From Methylohalobius sp964654415 (GTDB lineage: Bacteria > Pseudomonadota > Gammaproteobacteria > Methylococcales > Methylothermaceae), in contig CAZZIP010000001.1 in the NCBI GenBank assembly GCA_964654415.1, positions 124,001 to 188,000 on the forward strand: a DNA stretch of 64,000 nt. Direction: 5' to 3'. The position numbers and the translations under genes were made by a program. The notes below the pieces were generated by a model. The model was not told the origin of the DNA, searched no databases, and was given only the letters and a program-made list of their open reading frames with translations. Of the stretch, positions 25,774 to 33,709 are shown in pieces; position 1 is the stretch's first letter; every line of letters begins with the position of its first letter.

Positions 25774-26787
25774 ATGCCAATCAAGATCGCAATCAACGGC
25801 TACGGCCGGATCGGACGTAATGTGCTCAGGGCCCTGTTTGAATCCGGGCGCACCGACGAATTTACCATCGTCGCCATCAACGACTTAGGGGATGCCCAGA
25901 TCAATGCCCATCTCACCCGCTACGATACGGTGCACGGGCGGTTTCCCGGTGAAGTGGCAGTCGATGGGGATTTTCTGGTCGTCAACGGCCATAGGATTCA
26001 AGTGCTTGCCCAGCGCGACCCAGCCAAGCTGCCTTGGAGGGAGCTGGGAGTAGACCTGGTGATGGAATGCACCGGCTTGTTTACTTCTAAAGAGAAAGCC
26101 TCGGCTCACTTGCAGGCAGGGGCGAAAAAAGTCCTGATCTCAGCCCCAGGCGGCGAAGACGTCGATGCTACTATCGTCTACGGCGTCAACCACCAAACCT
26201 TAAGGGCGCACCACACGGTGGTTTCCAACGCATCCTGCACCACCAACTGCCTGACGCCGCTGGTTAAGCCCTTGCACGAAAAGATCGGCTTAGAGCGGGG
26301 GCTGATGACGACTATTCACTCTTACACCAACGACCAGGTGCTGATCGACGTATTCCACAAAGACCTTCGGCGGGCGCGTTCGGCGACGCAAAACATGATT
26401 CCCACCAAGACCGGAGCGGCGGCAGCGGTAGGTCTGGTGCTGCCGGAGCTTAAGGGCAAATTGGACGGCTTTGCGGTGAGGGTGCCGACCGTCAACGTCT
26501 CGCTAGTAGACTTGACCTTCACGGCCGCGCGTCCTACTTCTAAGGCGGAAATCGATCAGATCCTCAAGGACGCCGCGCGTGGCGAGTTGAAGGGTATCCT
26601 GGCTTACAACGAGGAACCTTTGGTGTCTATGGATTTCAACCACGATCCCCATTCTTCCATCTATGAAGCGAGCTTAACTAAGGTGATCGACGGTACGCTG
26701 GTCAAGGTGCTGGCCTGGTACGACAACGAGTGGGGGTTCTCGAACCGGATGCTAGACACCGCTGCAGCGATGATGGAGGCAGTCTGA
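25774..26787 (+). CDS. gapA: Glyceraldehyde-3-phosphate dehydrogenase, type I
   Basis: The enzyme interconverts glyceraldehyde 3-phosphate and 1,3-bisphosphoglycerate. The 337 residues show the NAD(P)-binding INGYGRIGRNVLRAL, the catalytic cysteine in SNASCTTNCLTPL, and the C-terminal WYDNEWGFSNRM. It heads a carbon-metabolism gene run and is followed after 3 bases by pyk. Whether it prefers NAD or NADP, and so works in glycolysis or carbon fixation, cannot be read with certainty. Confidence 0.96.
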   Translation: MPIKIAINGYGRIGRNVLRALFESGRTDEFTIVAINDLGDAQINAHLTRYDTVHGRFPGEVAVDGDFLVVNGHRIQVLAQRDPAKLPWRELGVDLVMECTGLFTSKEKASAHLQAGAKKVLISAPGGEDVDATIVYGVNHQTLRAHHTVVSNASCTTNCLTPLVKPLHEKIGLERGLMTTIHSYTNDQVLIDVFHKDLRRARSATQNMIPTKTGAAAAVGLVLPELKGKLDGFAVRVPTVNVSLVDLTFTAARPTSKAEIDQILKDAARGELKGILAYNEEPLVSMDFNHDPHSSIYEASLTKVIDGTLVKVLAWYDNEWGFSNRMLDTAAAMMEAV

Positions 26788-26790
26788 TCC

Positions 26791-28263
26791 ATGGCTGCCA
26801 TCTATGTACCCAGGCGCACCAAGATTGTGGCCACGCTGGGGCCGGCCACGGACCAGCCCGGCGTTCTGGAAAAGCTGATCGAGGCCGGGGTGGACGTGGT
26901 TCGACTCAACTTCTCCCACGGCCAAGTTGAGGACCATCGCCGTCGCGCTAGGCGGGTACGCGAGTTGTCGGAAGAACACGGCCATTACATGGCCATCCTG
27001 GCCGATCTCCAAGGTCCCAAAATCCGTATCGCTAGCTTTCGCGCGGGCAAAGTATTCCTTAAGGAAGGGACGCGGTTTGCTCTGGATGCCGATCTGCCTT
27101 CGGATGCAGGGGATGAAACCCAGGTGGGAATAGAGTATCCGGATTTGCCCCAGGACGTGCGGATCGGCGACGTATTGCTGTTGGATGACGGGCGGATCGT
27201 CCTTAGGGTGGACAGGATTGCTGGCCGCCGAGTCGAATGTACCGTCGAGGTCGGAGGGGTGTTGTCCGACCACAAGGGCATTAACAAGCAAGGCGGAGGA
27301 TTATCGGCACCTGCCCTGACCGACAAGGACAAAGAAGACATCAAAACTGCCGTGGAAATTGAGGCAGATTATCTAGCGGTCTCTTTTCCGCGCTCGGCGG
27401 CCGACATTCATCTTGCCCGGCGTTTGCTGCACGAGGCAGGCGGAGAAGCCGGCATCGTGGCTAAGATCGAGCGTGCCGAGGCGGTCCATCCTGGGGTCAT
27501 GGAAGAGATCATCGAAGCCTCCGACGCCATTATGGTGGCACGCGGCGACCTGGGAGTAGAGATTGGCGATGCGCGTCTTCCCCAGATCCAGAAGGAACTG
27601 ATCGCCAAGGCGCGCGAGATGGATCGGGTGGTGATCACCGCGACCCAGATGATGGAATCCATGATCGAAAACCCGATGCCGACCCGGGCCGAAGTGTTGG
27701 ATGTGGCCAATGCGGTGTTCGACGGCACCGACGCCGTGATGCTTTCGGCCGAGACTGCGAGCGGCAAGTACCCAGTCGAGGCGGTCAGGGCCATGCACCG
27801 GATTTGCCTAGAGGCAGAAAAGCACCCCAGCACGCGCCGTTCGATGCACCGCATCGATCGCCAGTTCAAGCGTGTGGACGAGGCGATCGCGATGGCGACG
27901 ATGTACGTGGCTAACCATTTCCCGGTGCGAGCGATCGCCGCGCTGACCGAGAGCGGAGCTACTCCTTTGTGGATGTCCAGGATCAGCTCGGGGATTCCCA
28001 TCTATGCCCTGACTAAGCATCTTAAGACCTGTCGAAAGGTGACGCTGTATCGGGGGGTATATCCGATTCATTTTCGCTTCAACACTAACGATCACGTAGC
28101 GCAGAACAAGGCCGCTTTAAGGGAGCTTCTGCGCTGCCGGGCAGTGACCGAAGAGGATAAGGTGGTGATCACCAAAGGGGATTTGACCGGGGTAAGCGGG
28201 GGAACCAATACCTTAAAGATCGTGAAAGTAAAAGACGCATTGGCGCTGGAATCTGTCGCCTAA
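26791..28263 (+). CDS. pyk: Pyruvate kinase
   Basis: The 490-residue protein transfers phosphate from phosphoenolpyruvate to ADP. It has the N-terminal R-R-T-K-I-V-A-T-L-G-P segment, the metal- and substrate-binding MVARGDLGVE, and TATQMMESMI. The C-terminal regulatory domain (about 345-490) is complete. It lies between gapA and fbp, 3 and 15 bases away, so all three are probably on one transcript. Confidence 0.96.
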   Translation: MAAIYVPRRTKIVATLGPATDQPGVLEKLIEAGVDVVRLNFSHGQVEDHRRRARRVRELSEEHGHYMAILADLQGPKIRIASFRAGKVFLKEGTRFALDADLPSDAGDETQVGIEYPDLPQDVRIGDVLLLDDGRIVLRVDRIAGRRVECTVEVGGVLSDHKGINKQGGGLSAPALTDKDKEDIKTAVEIEADYLAVSFPRSAADIHLARRLLHEAGGEAGIVAKIERAEAVHPGVMEEIIEASDAIMVARGDLGVEIGDARLPQIQKELIAKAREMDRVVITATQMMESMIENPMPTRAEVLDVANAVFDGTDAVMLSAETASGKYPVEAVRAMHRICLEAEKHPSTRRSMHRIDRQFKRVDEAIAMATMYVANHFPVRAIAALTESGATPLWMSRISSGIPIYALTKHLKTCRKVTLYRGVYPIHFRFNTNDHVAQNKAALRELLRCRAVTEEDKVVITKGDLTGVSGGTNTLKIVKVKDALALESVA

Positions 28264-28278
28264 TAGAGGAGGATAGCT

Positions 28279-29307
28279 ATGCAACTTGGTATTTCGCTGA
28301 CCGAATTTCTCATTCAGGAACAGCGCAAGGTAGTTGGAGCCACCGGTGAGCTGACGCTGCTTGTTTCCGACATCGCAAGAGCGTGCAAAGCGATTGCGCG
28401 CGAGGTTCGCTATGGGGCGCTGGTAGGCAACTTGGGCCAGGCTGGAGAAGAGAATATCCAGGGAGAGGTGCAGGAAAAGCTGGACGTGCTCGCCAACAGC
28501 ATCATGACTGAAACGCTGCGCCGCTCCGGGCACGTGGCAGCGATGGTCTCGGAAGAAAACGACGAGGTTATCACCGTCCCTAAGCAAAACCGCGGCAAGT
28601 ACTTGGTGTGCTTTGACCCTCTGGACGGTTCTTCCAACATCAACATCGACATGTGCATCGGGACGATCTTTTCCATCCTGCGCTGTCCGCAAGGCGTGGA
28701 GGATCCGACCGAGGAGCATTTCCTGCAGCCTGGGACCCAACAGGTCTGCGCCGGCTTTTGCGTGTACGGTCCAGCGGTCACTTTAGTCTTGACGACCGGT
28801 AACGGCGCGCATGGGTTTACTCTGGACCAGGGAGTGGGGGAGTTTTTCCTCACCCATACCAAGATTCGGATTCCTGAAGAAGCCAAGGAATTTGCCATCA
28901 ACATGTCCAACTGGCGGTTTTGGGAACCGCCGGTTCGGAGTTACATTGAAGAGTGCTTAAGGGGCAAGGAAGGGCCTTTGGGCAAGGATTTCAACATGCG
29001 TTGGATCGCCTCGTTCGTTGCCGAGGTCTATCGCATCTTAATGCGCGGCGGCTTTTGGACGTATCCCTTGGACGAAAAGCTCAAGGCCAAAGGGCTGGAA
29101 GGGAGACTACGCCTTTTGTACGAGGCCAACCCCATGGGCTTTATCGTGGAGCAGGCTGGCGGCGTGATTTCCACCGGTCGGGAACGGGTACTCACCTTAA
29201 AGCCCAAACATATCCATCAGCGGGTGCCCTTGTTCTTAGGCGCTAAAAATGACATCGAGCGCATCGAGGCCTACCACCGCGAATGGGACAAAAGCCAAGG
29301 GCAATGA
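28279..29307 (+). CDS. fbp: Fructose-1,6-bisphosphatase, class I
   Basis: The enzyme hydrolyses fructose 1,6-bisphosphate (and in autotrophs often sedoheptulose 1,7-bisphosphate). The 342-residue sequence has the metal-binding DPLDGSSNINID and EANPMGFIVEQAGG motifs of class I enzymes. A strong ribosome site, GAGGAGG, precedes the ATG. Its place next to tkt and fba suggests sugar-phosphate rearrangement in a Calvin-type or ribulose-monophosphate cycle as well as gluconeogenesis. Confidence 0.96.
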   Translation: MQLGISLTEFLIQEQRKVVGATGELTLLVSDIARACKAIAREVRYGALVGNLGQAGEENIQGEVQEKLDVLANSIMTETLRRSGHVAAMVSEENDEVITVPKQNRGKYLVCFDPLDGSSNINIDMCIGTIFSILRCPQGVEDPTEEHFLQPGTQQVCAGFCVYGPAVTLVLTTGNGAHGFTLDQGVGEFFLTHTKIRIPEEAKEFAINMSNWRFWEPPVRSYIEECLRGKEGPLGKDFNMRWIASFVAEVYRILMRGGFWTYPLDEKLKAKGLEGRLRLLYEANPMGFIVEQAGGVISTGRERVLTLKPKHIHQRVPLFLGAKNDIERIEAYHREWDKSQGQ

Positions 29308-29378
29308 CAACGGGTCATTTTAGATAGAATGTATCGGGTAACTTGTACCCAAATAAATAAACTCTAGGGAGGAACGAC

Positions 29379-31388
29379 ATGCCTTCACGCCGAGAACTTG
29401 CAAATGCCATCCGTGCTCTGGCCATGGACGGGGTACAGAAAGCCAAATCTGGACATCCCGGGATGCCCATGGGCATGGCGGACATCGCAGAAGTGCTGTG
29501 GAACGATTACCTGCGCCACAATCCCAGCAATCCCAAGTGGATCAACCGCGACCGTTTCGTCTTGTCCAACGGACACGGTTCGATGTTGCTTTACGCGCTT
29601 TTACATCTGACAGGCTATGACTTTCCTATGGCGGAGCTAAAAAATTTCCGCCAACTCCACTCCATGACTCCGGGTCATCCAGAATACGGCTGTGCTCCCG
29701 GGGTAGAGACCACCACCGGTCCCCTAGGTCAAGGGATCGCCAACGCGGTGGGTATGGCGCTGGCGGAGAAAGTCTTAGCCGCCCAGTTCAACCGCGACGG
29801 TCACGCGGTTATCGATCATTACACCTACGTTTTCCTAGGCGACGGCTGCATGATGGAGGGAGTCTCCCACGAGGCCTGTGCGCTGGCTGGTACCTTGAAG
29901 TTGGGTAAGCTGATCGCATTCTGGGACGACAACGGCATCTCCATCGACGGGGAAGTGGAAGGTTGGTTTACTGAGGATACTGCCAAGCGCTTCGAAGCTT
30001 ATGGGTGGCACGTGGTCCGTGGGGTGGACGGCCACAACCCCGATCAAATCAAAGCGGCCATAGAAGAAGCCAGGAGCGTCAAAGACAAACCCAGCCTGAT
30101 CTGCTGCAAGACCATCATCGGTTACGGTGCTCCCAACAAGCAGGGCAAGGAGGAGTGCCACGGGGCACCTTTAGGGGAGGACGAGATCGCTTTGGCGCGC
30201 GAGGTCTTGGGTTGGAAACATCCGCCTTTTGAGATTCCGCCGGAGATTTATGCCGCCTGGGATGCACGCGCCAAGGGTGCGGCGTGGGAGAAAGAGTGGC
30301 AGGACCGGTTTGCCGCCTACCGCGCCGATTATCCTGAGTTGGCTTCCGAGCTGGAGCGGCGCTTTAAGGGAGAGTTGCCGACCGACTTCCCCCAGATCGC
30401 ACAGGACTTCATCCGCGTAGTCGATGCCAAAAAGGAAAAAGTGGCCACGCGCAAAGCTTCACAAAACACTCTGGATGCTTATGCTCCCCATTTGCCGGAG
30501 CTCTTAGGCGGCAGCGCGGATCTGACCGGTTCCAACCTGACCAATTGGAAAGGGTGCAAAGCTTTAAACTATCCCGGCAGAAGCCACGAGGACGGAAATT
30601 ACCTCCATTATGGGGTGCGCGAGTTCGGCATGGCCACGATGATGAACGGCATCTATCTCCACGGCGGTTTCCGTCCTTTCGGCGGCACGTTCGAGATTTT
30701 CTCCGACTATGCCCGCAACGGCATCCGGCTGTCGGCGCTGATGAAGCTACCGGTGATTTATGTGCTCACTCATGATTCTATTGGCCTGGGGGAGGACGGT
30801 CCGACTCACCAACCTATTGAGCAGCATTGGTCTTTGCGGCTGATCCCCAGCTTGCATTTGTGGCGTCCGGCCGATGCGGTGGAAACTGCAGTCGCTTGGC
30901 GCGAGGCTCTCTGTCGCACTGATGGTCCCTCGGCTTTGGCTTTAAGCCGGCAAAATCTGCCGCATTTGGAACGCACTCCAGAGCAGATCGAAGCCATCAG
31001 CAAAGGGGCTTATGTCTTATCGGATTGCGACGGTAAGCCGGAAGCGATCATCATCGCTACCGGTTCTGAAGTCCACCTAGCGGTCGAAGCTGCCAAACTG
31101 TTGCAGGCTGAGGGCAGAAAAATCAGGGTGGTGTCCATGCCCTGTGAGGATGTTTTTGCTGACCAAGATTCAGCGTATAAGGAGGCGGTGTTACCATCAG
31201 ACGTGACTGCTCGGGTGGCGGTGGAAGCCGGCGCGACCGACGGCTGGTACAAATACGTAGGACTTAATGGTAAGGTGATCGGTCTGGATCGGTTTGGCGA
31301 ATCGGCACCCGGTGAGCTGCTGCTGAAGGAATTCGGGTTCACCGTAGACAATGTCGTCCAAGCGGTCCGCGAGGTGTTAACCAAATAG
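29379..31388 (+). CDS. tkt: Transketolase
   Basis: The thiamine-diphosphate enzyme moves two-carbon units between sugar phosphates. The 669-residue protein is full length and shows GHPGMPMG, SNGHGSMLLYALLHL, the cofactor motif LGDGCMMEGVSHEA, and HDSIGLGEDGPTHQP in the pyrimidine-binding half. GGGAGG lies before the ATG. A 71-base gap after fbp holds a weak promoter-like TAGAAT, so it may have its own start. The tkt-fba order is common in autotroph gene clusters. Confidence 0.97.
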   Translation: MPSRRELANAIRALAMDGVQKAKSGHPGMPMGMADIAEVLWNDYLRHNPSNPKWINRDRFVLSNGHGSMLLYALLHLTGYDFPMAELKNFRQLHSMTPGHPEYGCAPGVETTTGPLGQGIANAVGMALAEKVLAAQFNRDGHAVIDHYTYVFLGDGCMMEGVSHEACALAGTLKLGKLIAFWDDNGISIDGEVEGWFTEDTAKRFEAYGWHVVRGVDGHNPDQIKAAIEEARSVKDKPSLICCKTIIGYGAPNKQGKEECHGAPLGEDEIALAREVLGWKHPPFEIPPEIYAAWDARAKGAAWEKEWQDRFAAYRADYPELASELERRFKGELPTDFPQIAQDFIRVVDAKKEKVATRKASQNTLDAYAPHLPELLGGSADLTGSNLTNWKGCKALNYPGRSHEDGNYLHYGVREFGMATMMNGIYLHGGFRPFGGTFEIFSDYARNGIRLSALMKLPVIYVLTHDSIGLGEDGPTHQPIEQHWSLRLIPSLHLWRPADAVETAVAWREALCRTDGPSALALSRQNLPHLERTPEQIEAISKGAYVLSDCDGKPEAIIIATGSEVHLAVEAAKLLQAEGRKIRVVSMPCEDVFADQDSAYKEAVLPSDVTARVAVEAGATDGWYKYVGLNGKVIGLDRFGESAPGELLLKEFGFTVDNVVQAVREVLTK

Positions 31389-31404
31389 TTTTGAGGAGGC
31401 GGTT

Positions 31405-32451
31405 ATGGCACTTATTACCTTAAGGCAATTGCTCGATCACGCCGCGGAAAACGATTACGGCGTGCCATCTTTCAACATCAACAACATGGAGCAGGTCCAC
31501 TCGATCATGGAGGCGGCGGCTGAGGTCGACAGTCCGGTGATCATGCAAGTCTCGGCCGGGGCGCGCAAATACGCTGGCGCGTATTTTATTCGTCATCTGG
31601 TCCAGGCAGCGGTAGAGCAGTGGCCTGACATTCCCATCGTCTTGCACCAGGACCACGGAGCCGATCCCGGAGTGTGCGCGCGTTCGATCCAGTCGGGATT
31701 TACCTCGGTGATGATGGATGGGTCCTTGATGCCCGACATGAAGACTCCGTCCAGCTACGAGTATAACGTCGAGGTTACGGCGAAAGTAGTCGAAATGGCC
31801 CATGCCTGCGGCGTGTCGGTGGAGGGTGAACTGGGCTGCCTGGGATCGCTGGAGAAGGGAGTCACTGACAAAGGCGAAGCGATCAGCAAGGAGATGCTCC
31901 TGACCGACCCCGAGCAGGCTGCCGACTTCGTCAAGAAAACCAAAGTCGATGCCTTGGCGGTGGCTATCGGCACCAGCCACGGCGCTTATAAATTCACCAA
32001 GCCGCCGACGGGGGAGATCTTGGCGATTGACCGGATCAAGGCCATCCACGCGCGAATTCCCGACACTCACCTGGTGATGCACGGTTCTTCTTCGGTGCCC
32101 CAAGAGTGGGTAAAGATCATCAACGAATACGGCGGTGACCTGGGCCAGCCTTATGGTGTTCCGGTCGAGGAGATCGCCGAAGGGATCCGGCATGGGGTGC
32201 GCAAGGTCAACATCGATACTGACCTTCGCATCGCTGCGACCGGCGCGATGCGCAAGCTTCTCGTCGAGAACAAGAAAGAATTCGACCCGCGCAAAATCTT
32301 CGCCGCCGCCACCAAGGCGATGAAGGACATCTGCAAGGCGCGCTATGAAGCGTTTGGCTGCGCCGGCCAGGCCTCCAAGATCAAGCCAATTGCTCTGGAT
32401 GACATGGTCCGGCGTTACGCTGCCGGTGAATTAGACCCTAGGATCCGTTGA
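31405..32451 (+). CDS. fba: Fructose-bisphosphate aldolase class II, Calvin type, copy 1
   Basis: This zinc-dependent aldolase joins triose phosphates to fructose (or sedoheptulose) bisphosphate. In 348 residues the metal and substrate segments are HQDHGAD, SVEGELG, GTSHGAYKF, MHGSSSVP and NIDTDLR. It belongs to the long class II subtype found in Calvin-cycle bacteria. Compared with copy 2 it lacks six residues in the loop after GCLGSLE (11 residues there instead of 17). A terminator follows directly, so tkt-fba transcripts may often end here. Confidence 0.95.
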   Translation: MALITLRQLLDHAAENDYGVPSFNINNMEQVHSIMEAAAEVDSPVIMQVSAGARKYAGAYFIRHLVQAAVEQWPDIPIVLHQDHGADPGVCARSIQSGFTSVMMDGSLMPDMKTPSSYEYNVEVTAKVVEMAHACGVSVEGELGCLGSLEKGVTDKGEAISKEMLLTDPEQAADFVKKTKVDALAVAIGTSHGAYKFTKPPTGEILAIDRIKAIHARIPDTHLVMHGSSSVPQEWVKIINEYGGDLGQPYGVPVEEIAEGIRHGVRKVNIDTDLRIAATGAMRKLLVENKKEFDPRKIFAAATKAMKDICKARYEAFGCAGQASKIKPIALDDMVRRYAAGELDPRIR

Positions 32452-32463
32452 GCTTAGATTGTT

Positions 32464-32497
32464 CCGGCTCCGGACAAGCGATGCCGGAGCCTTTTTT
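32464..32497 (+). terminator. Rho-independent terminator between the two aldolase genes
   Basis: An 8-bp GC-rich stem (32466-32473 with 32484-32491) is followed by six T residues. It lies 12 bases after the stop of copy 1 and 18 bases before copy 2, so copy 2 is read only by read-through or from an unseen promoter. Confidence 0.8.
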
Positions 32498-32515
32498 AAC
32501 CTTGAGGAATTTTGA

Positions 32516-33580
32516 ATGGCACTTATTACCTTAAGACAGCTTCTCGATCACGCCGCCGAAAACGGCTATGGAGTTCCGGCGTTCAACGTCAACAACATGG
32601 AGCAGGTCCACGCGATCATGGAGGCGGCGGCCGAGGTCGACAGCCCGGTGATCATGCAAGCCTCGGCTGGGGCGCGCAAATATGCGGGCGAGCCATTTTT
32701 GCGTCATCTGATTTTGGCAGCGGTGGAACAGTGGCCGCACATTCCCATCGTCTTGCACCAGGACCACGGAGCCGATCCCGGGGTGTGCGCGCGTTCGATC
32801 CAGTCGGGATTTACTTCGGTGATGATGGATGGGTCCCTGATGCCGGATGCGAAGACCCCGGCGTCCTATGAATACAACGTGGAAGTGACCGCCAAGGTGG
32901 TGGAGATGGCCCATGCCTGCGGTGTGTCGGTGGAGGGTGAACTGGGTTGCTTGGGATCGCTGGAAACCATGCAGGCCGGTAAGGAAGATGGGGTCGGCGC
33001 AGAGGGCAAGCTCACCAAGGAGATGCTCCTGACCGATCCGGACCAGGCCGCCGATTTTGTCAAGAAAACTAAGATCGATGCTTTAGCCATCGCCATCGGT
33101 ACCAGCCACGGCGCTTATAAATTTACTCGTCCGCCGACGGGGGAGATTTTAGCGATTGGCCGAATCAAAGAGATTCACGCCCGGATTCCCGACACCCACT
33201 TGGTGATGCACGGCTCTTCCTCGGTGCCACAGGACTGGCTGGAGATCATCAACCGCTATGGCGGCGATATGGGCCAGACTTACGGCGTTCCGGTAGAAGA
33301 AGTCATCGAGGGGATTCGGCACGGGGTGCGCAAGGTCAACATCGATACCGATCTCCGTATGGCCGCTACGGGAGCGATGCGCAAGTTTCTCGCTGAGAAC
33401 CCCAAGGAATTTGACCCGCGTAAGATTTTTACCGTAGCTACCAAAGCGATGAAGGACATCTGTAAGGCGCGCTATGAAGCGTTTGGCTGTGCTGGTCAGG
33501 CTTCCAGAATCAAGCCGATCAACCTGGAGGAAATGGTCAAGCGCTATGCATCCGGCAAACTGGATCCGAAAGTGAACTAA
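32516..33580 (+). CDS. fba: Fructose-bisphosphate aldolase class II, Calvin type, copy 2
   Basis: This 354-residue paralogue has the same catalytic motifs as copy 1 (HQDHGAD, GTSHGAYKF, MHGSSSVP, NIDTDLR) and keeps the full glycine- and glutamate-rich loop after GCLGSLE that is usual in this subtype. The first seven codons match copy 1 almost base for base, which points to a tandem duplication. GAGG lies before the ATG. A strong terminator follows. The pair may serve different sugar bisphosphates or different expression levels. Confidence 0.95.
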   Translation: MALITLRQLLDHAAENGYGVPAFNVNNMEQVHAIMEAAAEVDSPVIMQASAGARKYAGEPFLRHLILAAVEQWPHIPIVLHQDHGADPGVCARSIQSGFTSVMMDGSLMPDAKTPASYEYNVEVTAKVVEMAHACGVSVEGELGCLGSLETMQAGKEDGVGAEGKLTKEMLLTDPDQAADFVKKTKIDALAIAIGTSHGAYKFTRPPTGEILAIGRIKEIHARIPDTHLVMHGSSSVPQDWLEIINRYGGDMGQTYGVPVEEVIEGIRHGVRKVNIDTDLRMAATGAMRKFLAENPKEFDPRKIFTVATKAMKDICKARYEAFGCAGQASRIKPINLEEMVKRYASGKLDPKVN

Positions 33581-33616
33581 GCGCCGATTGCTTTTTTCTT
33601 TGAGAAAATCAAACGA

Positions 33617-33639
33617 GGGCGTCCCAAGACGCCCTTTTT
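33617..33639 (+). terminator. Rho-independent terminator after the carbon cluster
   Basis: A 7-bp stem GGGCGTC/GACGCCC with a CCAA loop is followed by five T residues. It closes the gapA-to-fba gene run and excludes the earliest possible start of the next gene, which would lie inside the T-run. Confidence 0.9.
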
Positions 33640-33709
33640 GTTTGCTCAGCTTATCGCGCGATGCGCTAGACTTGAATTAGTCCGCGAAGTTGCTGTAAAG
33701 CGAAACCGG

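Noticed and set aside
29305..29355. Short repeats TGAC/GTCA and GGGTA/TACCC before tkt as an operator
   Set aside because: Stems are only 4-5 bases and no matching site occurs before other carbon genes in the window.
33638..33709. Upstream extension of the cyclic-nucleotide/rhodanese gene from a TTG
   Set aside because: That TTG is inside the T-run of the terminator after the aldolase gene, so it would not be on a transcript from a later promoter.
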